NCBI RefSeq assembly: GCF_001766835.1
Contig: NZ_LKEU01000037.1
Span: forward strand, 62,001 to 126,000
Origin: Acetobacterium wieringae
Lineage (GTDB): Bacteria; Bacillota; Clostridia; Eubacteriales; Eubacteriaceae
Direction of reading: 5' to 3'
Length of the DNA stretch: 64,000 nt
Shown here: positions 36,259-46,674 of the stretch, piece by piece
How the letters are laid out: every line of letters begins with the position of its first letter
How positions within the stretch are numbered: position 1 is the first letter of the stretch
Position numbers and translations under genes: made by a program
Notes under the pieces: generated by a model
What the model was told of the DNA's origin: nothing
The model's input: only the letters and a program-made list of their open reading frames with translations
The model's database searches: none

Positions 36259-39200
36259 ATGAACAAAAATCTAGAACCGCTGCTGGATCTGGAACCAACC
36301 AAGCAAACCGATCTGACACCACAAACTGCTGCAAATACAGCTGACTATATCCCGGATAAAGCCATTCGCAAATCCCGAATATCCACCAAACTGCTGTTGT
36401 TTACAGTTGTCCTTATGGCCTTGGCCGTGTTTTCTCTGGGAATCATCACAGTTAACCTGGGTGCTGCTGCGTTAACCAACCAGGCCAATACCGATGCTCA
36501 AAAGTACACCACGGAAGGCGCTTCCCATGTTGGCGCCATCATTGATGGTAACTTATCGACCCTTAGTGAAGTGGCTTCCCGGGCCCGGGTAACCACCATG
36601 GACTGGCAAACTCAAGTTGATGCCATTGCTGGCGATGTGGAACGATTGGGTTATCAGGACATTGCCGTAATGAACCAGGACGGTCATGCCAAATATATCA
36701 AAGGCGGTGGCGAGTTTGATTCTTGGGGAGAATTTTGGTATGAAAACGGCTTCAAGGGTGAATTATCTATTTCTGATGTTGCCATCAGTAAAGTTACCAA
36801 AGAACCCGTGGTATTTGACGTCGCACCGATAAAAAGCAACGGTCAGGTTGTTGGCTTATTGGTTGGCCGAAGAGATCCAACCTTCTTAAAGGATATCATC
36901 AATGCCATGGGCGATGGCGACCGCCAGTTCGGTTTTGTTGTCAATGAAACTGGAGCGATGATGGCCCATCCCGATGATCAGATGATATTGGATCAGGTTA
37001 ACGTCTTTGACGCTATCGACAACGATGGCATTTGGAAGAGTTTTGGTTTAGCGTTAAAGAAACTGGGAACCCAAACCACCGGGATGTTAACCTATACTTT
37101 AAACGGAGAAACCAAAATTGGTTCCACAGCTCCCATTCCTGGTACAAACTGGACCCTGATTGTCGCCCAATATGAAGATGATGTACTAGCTCCGATCAAT
37201 AATCTCCGCAATCTGATTATCATGATTTCATTGTTTATTCTCCTGATTGGCGGTGCTGCAGCCTTTATAATGGCCCAAAAGCTGTCGAAACCGATTGTAA
37301 AACTTAAAGAAATCGCCGATCAGGTGGCTGTGGGCAAGGTGGATGTAAACATTGAAATCACCACCCATGACGAGATTGGCGATTTGATGCGATCTTTTGA
37401 AACCATGATTCAAAACAACAAAGGTCTCTCCGAAGCGGCTCAACAGATGTCAAAGGGTGATTTTGACGTTGCAATCATCCCCCGTTCTGACGATGATGTA
37501 ATCGCCTATTCCATGGTTGCTGTTTTAACAGAAATGAACAGAATCCATGATGCCATTGTAAAATTTGGAAACGCTGCTTTAGCTGGACAACTTAACTACC
37601 GGGGAAATACCAATGAATACGCCGGGGCCTACAAAGATATGATCATTTCTTTAAACAATGTGATCAACACCTTTGTCAAACCCCTCAAAGTTGCCAATAA
37701 AGCCATTGAACGGATTGGCAACGGCGTGATCCCGCCTAAAATCACCACTGAATACAAGGGTGATTTTAATGATCTGAAAAATAATATCAACGCCTGCATC
37801 GATGGTTTAGGGGCTTTAACCGAGACTGGTGAAGTGCTTCATCGACTATTTATCAATGATTTTACGGCCCAAATGGAGGGAACCTATTTAGGCGTCTTTG
37901 GCGATTTGGCAACCTCTGTCAATGAAATTCACTGGAAATTAAACTACATCCATGCCATTGTCAATAATGTTGCCAACGGCAATATGAGTGATTACGATGA
38001 ACTGGTTAACATCGGAAAACGAAGTGAAGCGGATGAATTTATTCCCAGCCTGATTCAAATGATTGAAAATATCCATTCCCTGGTTAGCGAAGCCGATGAA
38101 ATGACCCGGCTGGCTGTTGAAGGCGATCTTGATCATCGGGGGGACCCTGCTAAATTCAAAGGCGAGTATGCCAAAGTTATTGCTGGCTTTAACCAAACCC
38201 TGGATGCTGTCATTGAGCCGATCCAGGCAGCTTCTGCCGCCTTGGACGAGCTGGCCAAAGGTAACCTGAAGACGTATATGGATGGTGATTACAAAGGCCA
38301 GCACGGAAAAATAAAAGAGGATATGAACCGAACCATTGATTTCCTCAAAAACTATGTTGACGAAATCACAATCACCCTCCAACGCATTGGAGAGGGCGAC
38401 CTCAGCCAGGAAATTAAAACCTATTATCATGGCGATTTTGTCGCCATTAAACTGGCTATTAATGGGATCACTACCCATTTAAGTGAAGTCATGAAAGAAA
38501 TTGATGACGCTGCCGGACAAGTCGAAGCCGGTGCCATTCAAATCTCTGACGGCGGTCAAGCCTTATCACAAGGTACAACCGAACAGGCTAGTGCCATCCA
38601 GGAACTTACCGCTTCCATTGAAGAAGTGGCCGCAGAAACCAAGCGAAACGCCCAAAACGCCAATGAAGCCAATGAACGGGCCATTGAAGTGCGAACCAAT
38701 GCTGAAGTAGGTAATTCTCAGATGTCAAAAATGGTCACTGCCATGGTTGAAATCAACGAATCGTCAAACAATATTTCAAAGATTATCAAGGTCATTGATG
38801 ACATCGCCTTCCAAACCAATATTCTCGCTCTTAATGCGGCTGTCGAAGCCGCCCGGGCCGGACAACATGGCAAAGGCTTTGCCGTCGTTGCTGAAGAAGT
38901 GCGAACCCTGGCAGCCCGCAGTGCCGAAGCCGCCAAGGAAACCACGGGTCTCATTGAAGGCTCGATTGATAAGGTTGCAGCTGGCACCAAGATTGCTGAT
39001 GAAACCGCTGAAAGTCTGGTTGAAATTCTTAATGAGATTGAAAAAGTAACCGGATTGGTTGGCAATATCGCCCGGGCCTCCAATGATCAGGCTTCAGAAA
39101 TTGCACAAATCACCAAGGGTATTGAACAAGTTTCCAATGTAGTCCAAACCAACTCAGCTACTGCCGAAGAAAGTGCAGCTTCCAGCCAGGAGCTTTCCGG

Positions 39201-39375
39201 CCAGGCTGAGGTTCTTAAACAGATGATGCGCACTTTCAAACTCAAAAACCAATACAGCAACGATGTCGAAAGAACAATGCCGATTAACAAAAAGGTATCT
39301 GCGGTTCCCTTTGTCGCACCACCCCAACCTGAACCCCGGATCACTTTGGATGATTCAGAACGTGATAAGTACTGA
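36259..39375 (+). CDS. Methyl-accepting chemotaxis protein with dCache sensor and poly-HAMP array (MCP1)
   Basis: A 1038-residue transmembrane receptor. TM1 about 44-68, a dCache-like extracytoplasmic domain (about 69-316, with [16 protein letters not shown] and [10 protein letters not shown]), TM2 about 317-340. About nine tandem HAMP-like units of 40-50 residues follow (343-743), then the signalling hairpin with tip [20 protein letters not shown]. The C-terminus is [10 protein letters not shown], like the tails of MCP2 and MCP3. Start ATG 36259 follows AAAGGGG; the TTG at 36244 is excluded since it lies upstream of that site. Ligand unknown. Followed by its own terminator. Confidence 0.93.
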   Translation: MNKNLEPLLDLEPTKQTDLTPQTAANTADYIPDKAIRKSRISTKLLLFTVVLMALAVFSLGIITVNLGAAALTNQANTDAQKYTTEGASHVGAIIDGNLSTLSEVASRARVTTMDWQTQVDAIAGDVERLGYQDIAVMNQDGHAKYIKGGGEFDSWGEFWYENGFKGELSISDVAISKVTKEPVVFDVAPIKSNGQVVGLLVGRRDPTFLKDIINAMGDGDRQFGFVVNETGAMMAHPDDQMILDQVNVFDAIDNDGIWKSFGLALKKLGTQTTGMLTYTLNGETKIGSTAPIPGTNWTLIVAQYEDDVLAPINNLRNLIIMISLFILLIGGAAAFIMAQKLSKPIVKLKEIADQVAVGKVDVNIEITTHDEIGDLMRSFETMIQNNKGLSEAAQQMSKGDFDVAIIPRSDDDVIAYSMVAVLTEMNRIHDAIVKFGNAALAGQLNYRGNTNEYAGAYKDMIISLNNVINTFVKPLKVANKAIERIGNGVIPPKITTEYKGDFNDLKNNINACIDGLGALTETGEVLHRLFINDFTAQMEGTYLGVFGDLATSVNEIHWKLNYIHAIVNNVANGNMSDYDELVNIGKRSEADEFIPSLIQMIENIHSLVSEADEMTRLAVEGDLDHRGDPAKFKGEYAKVIAGFNQTLDAVIEPIQAASAALDELAKGNLKTYMDGDYKGQHGKIKEDMNRTIDFLKNYVDEITITLQRIGEGDLSQEIKTYYHGDFVAIKLAINGITTHLSEVMKEIDDAAGQVEAGAIQISDGGQALSQGTTEQASAIQELTASIEEVAAETKRNAQNANEANERAIEVRTNAEVGNSQMSKMVTAMVEINESSNNISKIIKVIDDIAFQTNILALNAAVEAARAGQHGKGFAVVAEEVRTLAARSAEAAKETTGLIEGSIDKVAAGTKIADETAESLVEILNEIEKVTGLVGNIARASNDQASEIAQITKGIEQVSNVVQTNSATAEESAASSQELSGQAEVLKQMMRTFKLKNQYSNDVERTMPINKKVSAVPFVAPPQPEPRITLDDSERDKY

Positions 39376-39416
39376 TATCTAAACAAGTCATATCCATATA
39401 CTCCATGCTCTAAGTA

Positions 39417-39462
39417 AAAATCCTGAAGACTGTCAAATCCGATTGTCTTCAGGATTTTTTTT
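39417..39462 (+). terminator. Terminator of MCP1
   Basis: AAATCCTGAAGAC / GTCTTCAGGATTT, a perfect 13-bp stem with a 14-base loop and eight T residues. Confidence 0.92.
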
Positions 39463-39921
39463 GAATACTCATGTATTCTTTCATTTTACGATTTTATAAC
39501 GGATGTCAATATCGATTCATTATCGTCCAGAATATAACAATAAACAACTGTCTATTTTCTATTTCTGCTAACATTATTGACATTTGATTAAAATTTTGAT
39601 CGAGTTATACTATATTTGGAGCACTTTTTAGAAAATAATGCGATATTATGTTATTTTTTTGTTTCATTTTACAAGATTATCCCTTATAATTTACAGGAAA
39701 TTAAAAAATGAAATTATATTAATTTGAATGACTATCTATTCATTCAGTCAGGTGGTGTTTCAGAAAATAAATCCCGCATCAATCCGTCCAATCACCAGAA
39801 TAGCAATTATTTATTCCGCAGCGATAAGCTAATCTCATAAGACTTTTTTTTGCATCAATACTGGTGAGTAAGGACACCGTCCGCAATTTGCCCCCTCAGA
39901 TTAAACTAACGGAGGTCTAAC
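39463..39921. other. AT-rich 459-base spacer before MCP2
   Basis: No ORF or RNA gene seen. TTTGAT (39583-39588), 17 bases, TATACT (39606-39611) is a possible plus-strand promoter, which would leave a leader of about 300 bases. A second -10-like TATAAT is at 39685-39690. No c-di-GMP riboswitch core could be recognised in the leader. Confidence 0.4.
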
Positions 39922-42642
39922 TTGAATTGGTTTAAAAATTTAAAAATTAAAACGAAACTGCTGACATCGTTTATTCTTATTGCTCTGCTTGTTGGCGTTG
40001 TTGGTTTCATTGGTATCATAAATACCTGGTCGCTACAAGAGTCTGATCAGGAGTTATATGAAAACATGACAGTGCCCATCTCCCAAGTTGGTCAAATGTC
40101 AACCACCTTTCAGAAGATGCGTGTAAACCTGCGGGACATGATTCTAGCCAACGATCCTGCCCTGATTCAGTCGATTGAAAAGAGCATTGCTGAAGACCAA
40201 CAAAAAATCGATACCTTGGCTGACGATTACCAGAAAACGATTCAAACCGATGAAATGCAAGAAGCCTTTGACAGCTTTGAAGCTGCTCGGACAGAATACA
40301 ACAAACATCTTGACGTGGTGAAGACCCAAGCTGCCCTAAACCAGGACACTGAAGCGTTTAACTTAATGAGTCCAGATGGTGCTGCCGGGAAAGCCACGGC
40401 CGCCCTGCAAACGGCAATCGATAATCTCTCTGACTTAAAACTTGCCGATGGTTTGACCAAATCTGAAGAAAATTTTGCCCAGGCGGCTGGTGTCACCACC
40501 ACAATGACCATTATCATGATTATTAGTATGATTATCGCTGTCGCTTTGGGATTAGTACTGACCTCCCTGATCTGTGGGCCACTCCGCAAGGCTAACCATA
40601 TGATCCAGGAAATGAGTAAAGGTCACCTGAGCAACCGTCTTAATATTGATACCACCGACGAGGTCGGCGAAATGGCGACAACCATGGACAAAATGGCTGA
40701 TTCTCTCCAGTTTCTGGTTATTGGCACAATCAACCGCATTTCTGAAGGGGATGTTTCCATGAATGTGGAAATCACCGATCCCCAGGATGAAATCGGGCCC
40801 GCGCTGAAAAAAACCATCGAAACCATCCGAGCCCTGATTACCGAGGCAAATGCACTGTCTCAGGCAGCCGTCGAAGGACGTCTGGACACCCGGGGCCATG
40901 CTGATGCATTCAGCGGTGGTTTTCGGGAAATCGTTGCCGGTGTAAACAGTACTCTGGATGCCGTTGTCGGTCCCCTTAACGTCGCTGCCGAATACATTGA
41001 GCGAATTGGCAAGGGTGAAATTCCACCGAAGATTACTGATGAATATTATGGCGACTTCCGCGAAATTAAAAATAATCTTAATGCCTGCCTGGATGGATTA
41101 GGTGCCTTATCGGTGGCTGACCACACTTTGAAATTGATGAATAAAAACGATTTAACTCAAGCTATTGACGGCGATTTTGACGGTATTTTCGGTGAAATTG
41201 CCCGATCCATCAATGGGGTTCATGCCCAGCTTGGTCGGATTGTCAGTATTTCCACCAATATCCGTAACGGTGATCTAAGTGATCTGGACTTTCTTCGCAG
41301 CATTGGCAAACGCAGTGAGAACGACCGTCTGGTACCAGCACTGCTGGGCATGACCGAAACGATTTTGATGCTGGTTGAAGAAACCAGAAACATGGCTCAG
41401 ATCGCCATTTCCGGAGATCTCAACAACCGTGGCGATGTAACAAAGTTCCAAGGTGAATATGCCACCGTCATTGAAGGATTCAACCAGACCCTGGATGCGA
41501 TCATTGATCCGATTCAAGCTGCTTCGGCCACGCTCAATGAACTGGCTGAGGGAAATCTCAAAATTACCATGGACGGTGATTTCAAAGGTCAACATGGAAA
41601 AATCAAACATGATATGAACCAGACCATTGAATTTTTAAGAGCCTACGTGGAAGAAATCACTCACACTCTGGAAGAAATGAGTCGGGGAAATTTTGACCTG
41701 GAGATTACCAACCTCTACTGTGGCGATTTCCTGGCAATCAAAAAAGCCCTAAATCAAATTGCTGCCAGCTTAAGCACTACCCTTTACGACATCAATGTCG
41801 CTGCCAGTCAGGTGGATATCGGTGCTCAACAAATTTCTGATAGTGGTCAAGCATTATCACATGGAACTACTGAACAGGCCAGCTCGATTCAGGAGTTGAC
41901 AGCATCCATTGAAGAAGTCGCTGCCGAAACAAAGCGCAACGCCCAAAATGCCAATGAAGCGAATGAACTGGCCATCAATGTTCGTTCTAATGCTGAAGTT
42001 GGCAATTCTCAAATGGTTAAGATGGTCGCTGCGATGAGCGAAATCAACGACTCCTCACACAATATTTCTAAAATCATTAAAGTCATTGATGACATTGCCT
42101 TTCAGACTAATATTCTGGCTCTTAATGCCGCTGTGGAAGCAGCCCGGGCTGGTCAGCACGGCAAAGGTTTTGCCGTCGTTGCTGAAGAAGTCCGTACTCT
42201 GGCTGCCCGCAGTGCTGAAGCTGCCAAGGAAACCACCGGGCTGATTGAAGGCTCCATCGATAAGGTAGAAGTCGGCACTAAAATCGCTGATGAAACCGCT
42301 CTGGGGCTTGCCGAAATTCTTAAGCAAATTGAAAAAGTTACCGATCTGGTCGGTCGAATTGCCCGGGCCTCCAATGACCAGGCTTCAGAAATTGCCCAGA
42401 TCAATCAAGGCATTGAAGCCGTTTCCCAAGTAGTTCAAACGAATTCAGCAACAGCCGAACAAAGCGCTGCTGCCAGTGAAGAACTTTCCGGACAAGCCGA
42501 GATGCTTAAACAAATGGTTGATGCCTTTAAACTCAAGAACACAAAAAATCAGCCTGCCAGACCTGTTACCGATTATTCAGAGTCATTGGTACTTCCTCAA
42601 TCAGAAATAATCCTTGATAATCTGGATTTTGACAAATATTAA
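39922..42642 (+). CDS. Methyl-accepting chemotaxis protein with four-helix-bundle sensor and poly-HAMP array (MCP2)
   Basis: A 906-residue receptor starting at TTG 39922, six bases after GGAGG. TM1 about 12-34. The external domain (35-192) is all-helical, like 4HB_MCP/Tar-type sensors (MSTTFQKMRVNLRDMILAND). TM2 about 193-217. About nine HAMP-like units lie between 218 and 622 and align unit by unit with MCP1 and MCP3. The signalling domain has [20 protein letters not shown]. The tail is ILDNLDFDKY. The ligand-binding part differs completely from its neighbours while the cytoplasmic half is close to identical, showing duplication followed by sensor exchange. Confidence 0.93.
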   Translation: MNWFKNLKIKTKLLTSFILIALLVGVVGFIGIINTWSLQESDQELYENMTVPISQVGQMSTTFQKMRVNLRDMILANDPALIQSIEKSIAEDQQKIDTLADDYQKTIQTDEMQEAFDSFEAARTEYNKHLDVVKTQAALNQDTEAFNLMSPDGAAGKATAALQTAIDNLSDLKLADGLTKSEENFAQAAGVTTTMTIIMIISMIIAVALGLVLTSLICGPLRKANHMIQEMSKGHLSNRLNIDTTDEVGEMATTMDKMADSLQFLVIGTINRISEGDVSMNVEITDPQDEIGPALKKTIETIRALITEANALSQAAVEGRLDTRGHADAFSGGFREIVAGVNSTLDAVVGPLNVAAEYIERIGKGEIPPKITDEYYGDFREIKNNLNACLDGLGALSVADHTLKLMNKNDLTQAIDGDFDGIFGEIARSINGVHAQLGRIVSISTNIRNGDLSDLDFLRSIGKRSENDRLVPALLGMTETILMLVEETRNMAQIAISGDLNNRGDVTKFQGEYATVIEGFNQTLDAIIDPIQAASATLNELAEGNLKITMDGDFKGQHGKIKHDMNQTIEFLRAYVEEITHTLEEMSRGNFDLEITNLYCGDFLAIKKALNQIAASLSTTLYDINVAASQVDIGAQQISDSGQALSHGTTEQASSIQELTASIEEVAAETKRNAQNANEANELAINVRSNAEVGNSQMVKMVAAMSEINDSSHNISKIIKVIDDIAFQTNILALNAAVEAARAGQHGKGFAVVAEEVRTLAARSAEAAKETTGLIEGSIDKVEVGTKIADETALGLAEILKQIEKVTDLVGRIARASNDQASEIAQINQGIEAVSQVVQTNSATAEQSAAASEELSGQAEMLKQMVDAFKLKNTKNQPARPVTDYSESLVLPQSEIILDNLDFDKY

Positions 42643-42650
42643 GCGTTCTA

Positions 42651-42690
42651 AAAAATCCAGGCTGAACAGAAATATTCAGCCTGGATTTTT
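42651..42690 (+). terminator. Terminator of MCP2
   Basis: AAAATCCAGGCTGAA / TTCAGCCTGGATTTT, a 15-bp stem, followed by TATT. Confidence 0.9.
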
Positions 42691-42760
42691 ATTGTACTAT
42701 TTTTTTATTAATTTCTTTACACTTCCATTTTTTCACAAAAACCTAAAACCTGAATAGCTT

Positions 42761-44014
42761 TTATGATGTCAATAGTTTAGCAAAATCATTGTACCGTATT
42801 CTTGCCTTTTTCTGGGCCCTGATCCGGGCTTTGTTTACATCTTGATAATTCGAAATTAGAATTTCTACAATGTGTGGATCAATTTTATGATCCGTCACCA
42901 TTTGCTTTAAAATCTCGATCACTTTTTCTTTTTCCATTCCCTTACGATAGGGTCTATTCTCAGATACTGCGGTAAAAATATCTGCCACCGCCATGATCCT
43001 GGCTCCCAGCGAAAGCTCTGACGCTGTCTTTTTAAAGGGATAGCCGGTTCCATCCAGCCGTTCATGATGCATCGAGGCAAATTCATTTATTTCTTCAAAA
43101 CCGGCAATCTGAAACAACAACACATAAGTATGATAGGTATGCTCTTTCATGACAGCAAATTCGGCTTGGGTAAGTCCCGCCGGTTTCTCCAGGATTTCCG
43201 TGGAAACTGTCAGTTTGCCAATATCATGGATGTAGCCAGCGGCCTGAATTTTCTTACAGGTCAGCTCATCACATTTTAAATGCTGTGCCAACCGTTTGGC
43301 TACTGCTGAAACTCCTTCGCTGTGAACTGCAGTAAAGTTGCTCCGAAAATCAATGACCCGGGCAAACAGTTTGGTAATTCCGATTAATTCGTCGATATCC
43401 AGTCTCTGGTCCTGGAATTTTATTTTTTTATAATATCGCCGACCATTGGAAATAGACTCCAGATCATACCAGAAAAACTCTTTTTCTTTTAAGCGTTCAA
43501 AAGCTTTGATGAACTCAGGGTTAAATTTTCGTCCCGAGGCACTTACTATTTTTTCAAAAATTCGGTCTTTTTGATTGATCATCTTATCGTCCCGAGAGAT
43601 GAGGGTAGCAATCCGGTCAGCCAAGTGGATGAGATGACTTTCGGACATGACCGTTTCCCCCAAAAATCTGAGACCTTCCCCATCGTTCCAATCCACATGA
43701 TGAAATTTGATGATTCTGGCTATATTTTTGAATTCTCGGTAATCCTTCAGAAGCAGCCAACCAATTCGGGCATGCTGATGGGGATTAATGGCTTCAAACT
43801 TCAGCACATTGATTCGTTCCTGCATACTTAAACCACCAATATCATGCAGCACAGCGGCGACACAGACTTCATTTAGTTTCTTTTCATCAAAGTTCAACTC
43901 TTCCCCTAGGTTGTTGGTAATATAGGCGACAAGACGTTGATGATGATTCAGTTCCGGGCTTACCATATCCGAAGCTCTTGATAGTTGGAGAGTTAACTCT
44001 AATAAAGAGACCAT
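42761..44014 (-). CDS. HD / HD-GYP domain protein, predicted c-di-GMP phosphodiesterase
   Basis: A 417-residue soluble protein with two HD units. The N-terminal HD (about 10-180) has AAVLHDIGG and IIKFHHVDWN. The C-terminal HD-GYP (about 225-400) has IHDIGKLTV and HHERLDGTGYP, the metal and GYP motifs needed for c-di-GMP hydrolysis. Start ATG 44014 follows a GGAAAGG purine run; the longer frame (to 44089) contains the promoter. No REC or membrane segment. It faces MCP2 convergently. Confidence 0.88.
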   Translation of the reverse strand: MVSLLELTLQLSRASDMVSPELNHHQRLVAYITNNLGEELNFDEKKLNEVCVAAVLHDIGGLSMQERINVLKFEAINPHQHARIGWLLLKDYREFKNIARIIKFHHVDWNDGEGLRFLGETVMSESHLIHLADRIATLISRDDKMINQKDRIFEKIVSASGRKFNPEFIKAFERLKEKEFFWYDLESISNGRRYYKKIKFQDQRLDIDELIGITKLFARVIDFRSNFTAVHSEGVSAVAKRLAQHLKCDELTCKKIQAAGYIHDIGKLTVSTEILEKPAGLTQAEFAVMKEHTYHTYVLLFQIAGFEEINEFASMHHERLDGTGYPFKKTASELSLGARIMAVADIFTAVSENRPYRKGMEKEKVIEILKQMVTDHKIDPHIVEILISNYQDVNKARIRAQKKARIRYNDFAKLLTS

Positions 44015-44065
44015 CTTTTCTTTTCCTTTCCACATAAGACATGAGTTACACATAATTATTTTGTT

Positions 44066-44094
44066 ATGATACCATACTTTTGTTAGCATTGTAA
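44066..44094 (-). promoter_or_regulatory. Candidate promoter of the HD-GYP gene
   Basis: Minus strand: TTACAA (44089-44094), 17-base spacer, TATCAT (44066-44071), about 50 bases before ATG 44014. An overlapping TTGTGT-N17-TATGGT is an alternative. Confidence 0.5.
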
Positions 44095-44151
44095 CACAAT
44101 CTCATCGCACTTTTTGACTTTAGGGGTTTTTTTTATAATTTGGGACTGAAA

Positions 44152-44190
44152 TGAAAAAGACCATCACAAAATTTGACTTTGCTGATGATC
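44152..44190 (-). terminator. Terminator after the GGDEF-HD-GYP gene
   Basis: Minus strand: GATCATCA pairs with TGATGGTC (one wobble), followed by TTTTTCATTT, 8 bases past the stop at 44198. Confidence 0.6.
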
Positions 44191-44197
44191 GATTTTT

Positions 44198-45264
44198 TTA
44201 TAATGTGTTTGCCACCCGATTCACAAAAAGTGATACAATCTGGGGATCAAATTGGGTTCCAGCATAATTCTGAAGCTCCTGCAGCGCTTCGCTTTTGGTT
44301 TTTGCTTTTTTATAGGTTCGTTCAGATAATATCGTATCATAAGACGCTCCAACCGCCATAATTCTTGATAAAATCGGAATCTCTTCACCTACCAGGCCTT
44401 TTGGATACCCTTTTCCATCCCACCGTTCATGATGACACAAAATTGCGGTAGCAATTCCAACCATTTCAGGGGCTGAATTGATAATATGATAGCCTGTTTC
44501 TGGATGCTTTTTTATTACATTCCATTCCTCCGGGGTTAATTCTCCCTTTTTTTCAAGAATTTCTTTATCGATTGTTACTTTGCCGATGTCATGAAGCATT
44601 CCTGTCCACCTGAGCTGTTCTAATTCTATTTCTTTCATATTCATTTCTTTAGCAATACGCATACAATAATAACAAACCCGCTCCGCATGAATTTTTTCAA
44701 CTGCGCTTTTTTCATATAAAGTATACATAATTGACTGAATTGTATTTTGTCGAACTTCAGATTTCATTTTTAGTTTATTTTTATACATCATGCTTTCTGC
44801 TTTTTTAAACAATTCAGTAAATGGTTCTGTCTTTGAATGCTTAGTTGCCCATCCAAATGATATCGATAGAATCCCTTGGTCAACTTTACAAGACACCACT
44901 GCATCGATCATATTGCTCATCCGTTTTTTAACGGTTTCTTCATCGGTATTTGGGAGGAGCATAACAAATTCATCACCGCCCCATCGCACGACCACATCGG
45001 TGGAACGACAACAATGAGTCAGAACCTGACTGGCTGCTATCAATAATGAATCACCGGCCAGATGTCCGAATGCATCATTTGTCATCTTTAATCCGTTTAC
45101 ATCTCCCATAATAATAGAAAGTGGATATTGAGACCCATCCTCAAATCTTTCCCGGGCTTCTTCATATTGTCTAGGTCAACAACGATAATACCATCTCTCA
45201 CGCTTTTTAGAAATTGATGGTAATTTGAATCTTCTCCAAAACTATTCCCCCATACTTTCACATA
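44198..45264 (-). pseudogene. Deletion-damaged PAS?-GGDEF-HD-GYP gene
   Basis: An open frame at 44198-45109 (303 codons from ATG 45109) encodes the C-terminal two thirds of a GGDEF domain (MGDVNGLKMTNDAFGHLAGD, RWGGDEF, I-site RSTD) and a full HD-GYP domain (LHDIGKVTIDKEIL, HHERWDGKGYP). The same frame continues upstream of the ATG with good GGDEF sequence (RQYEEARERFEDGSQYPLSI), then meets a TGA near 45177. Directly upstream, in another frame, lies protein-like sequence FLKSVRDGIIVVDLDN, resembling the start of a PAS domain, behind a good promoter. The usual LTGLYNRR start of GGDEF is missing. This indicates an out-of-frame deletion joining two parts. The HD-GYP part might still be made from an internal start. 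Confidence 0.7.
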
Positions 45265-45271
45265 TGGGCAA

Positions 45272-45299
45272 ATTATAACATGACCTCGATTTATTTCAA
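45272..45299 (-). promoter_or_regulatory. Promoter of the damaged GGDEF-HD-GYP gene
   Basis: Minus strand: TTGAAA (45294-45299), 16-base spacer, TATAAT (45272-45277). Confidence 0.65.
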
Positions 45300-45471
45300 C
45301 TATTTTTTATCGTAATTAACCATTATCTTACTGTATATTTATACAATTAAGACAGTGCTCTAATTTAAATCTCATTTATTGACAAATTTTTATATTTTTA
45401 CAATCTCATCAGTCGTTCTGTAATAAGCCTTGCATAAATACATTTAGATCTTTTCCCGATCAAAAACTTAT

Positions 45472-45500
45472 TTGTCGATCAGATCTTTTCGCGCTATAAT
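45472..45500 (+). promoter_or_regulatory. Promoter of the threonine aldolase gene
   Basis: TTGTCG (45472-45477), 17-base spacer, TATAAT (45495-45500), 46 bases before ATG 45547. It lies within the longest open frame and thus decides the start. Confidence 0.7.
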
Positions 45501-45546
45501 AATGAAAACTGAAATAATTATTAAAACAATCAAAGGAGTTTTAATT

Positions 45547-46578
45547 ATGTTGATCGACTTAAGAAGTGATACTGTAACCCAACCAACCCAAACCATGCGA
45601 ACCGCTATGGCCAATGCAACCGTGGGTGATGATGTCTACGGGGATGACCCAACTGTCAACCAGTTAGAAAAGCTAGCTGCTGAACTTTTAGGCAAGGAAG
45701 CGGCTCTGTTTGTACCCTCCGGTACTTTTGGCAATCAACTGGCGATCATGACCCACACGACAAGAGGAAATGAAGTCCTGGTCGGTGATGATTGCCATAT
45801 CCTGATGCATGAGGTCGGCGCAGCCGCGGTCCTTTCGGGCGTTCAAATCAGAACCTTTCCGGTTCTCGATGACGGCGTCGATGTGGAAAAACTGGCGCTG
45901 ATGCTCCGGGGTGAAGACATTCATTTCCCGGATACTGGACTGATCTGTATGGAAAACGCCCAGTCATCGGGAAAAACTGTTCCCTTGGCCAATATGGAAG
46001 CGGTTTATACCCTGGCCCAATCCCAAAACATCCCAGTGCACATTGATGGCGCCCGAATATTTAATGCCGCTCTTGCATTAGGGGTTGATGTCAAAGAAAT
46101 TGCCGCCCAAGGGGATTCAGTAAACGTCTGTCTGTCCAAAGGCCTCTGTGCACCGGTGGGGTCGTTACTACTGGGAACCGAAATATTTATAAAAAAAGCC
46201 CGTAAAAACAGAAAACTGATGGGCGGTGGCCTCCGACAGGCCGGAATCCTGGCCGCGGCCGGGATTATCAGTCTGACGGAAATGATCTCCCGGCTGGAAG
46301 AAGACCACCGGAATGCCCGCTATCTGGCCACCCGGCTGGAAGAGATCGATTCCTGCTCGGTTCTTAGAAACCGTTTGGATATCAACATGGTCTTTTTTAC
46401 CCTTCCAGAATCTGTGATAACTGAATCTGCGCTTATTGAAGGTCTGCTAAAAAAGAATATTAAAATTAGTGGAACAGAAAATGGTGAGTACCGTTTTGTA
46501 ACCAATCATGGTGTCAACTCTGATGACATCGACTGGGTCATTGAAAGTATGAAGACCCTTGTTTCCCATTATTCCTGA
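45547..46578 (+). CDS. ltaE: Low-specificity L-threonine aldolase
   Basis: A 343-residue PLP enzyme that splits threonine or allo-threonine into glycine and acetaldehyde. It begins [18 protein letters not shown], has [15 protein letters not shown], the PLP-aspartate segment [12 protein letters not shown] and the Schiff-base Lys198 in [12 protein letters not shown]. Full length. AAAGGAG lies before ATG 45547. Stand-alone gene; links glycine, C1 and acetaldehyde metabolism. Confidence 0.93.
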   Translation: MLIDLRSDTVTQPTQTMRTAMANATVGDDVYGDDPTVNQLEKLAAELLGKEAALFVPSGTFGNQLAIMTHTTRGNEVLVGDDCHILMHEVGAAAVLSGVQIRTFPVLDDGVDVEKLALMLRGEDIHFPDTGLICMENAQSSGKTVPLANMEAVYTLAQSQNIPVHIDGARIFNAALALGVDVKEIAAQGDSVNVCLSKGLCAPVGSLLLGTEIFIKKARKNRKLMGGGLRQAGILAAAGIISLTEMISRLEEDHRNARYLATRLEEIDSCSVLRNRLDINMVFFTLPESVITESALIEGLLKKNIKISGTENGEYRFVTNHGVNSDDIDWVIESMKTLVSHYS

Positions 46579-46638
46579 TTTTTACCCCTGATTTTCACGG
46601 ACTCATGCATCAAAATCCTTTTATAGTTGGGCTTGACG

Positions 46639-46647
46639 TGGTATACT
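46639..46647 (+). promoter_or_regulatory. Extended -10 promoter of the 372-aa gene
   Basis: TGG-TATACT (46639-46647), an extended -10 with no clear -35, 28 bases before ATG 46675. Confidence 0.45.
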
Positions 46648-46674
46648 AAACTCACTAAAAATGGAGGATTCTTT

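Noticed and set aside
39612..39921. c-di-GMP (GEMM) riboswitch in the MCP2 leader
   Set aside because: No match to the conserved GEMM core or tetraloop receptor could be found by eye.
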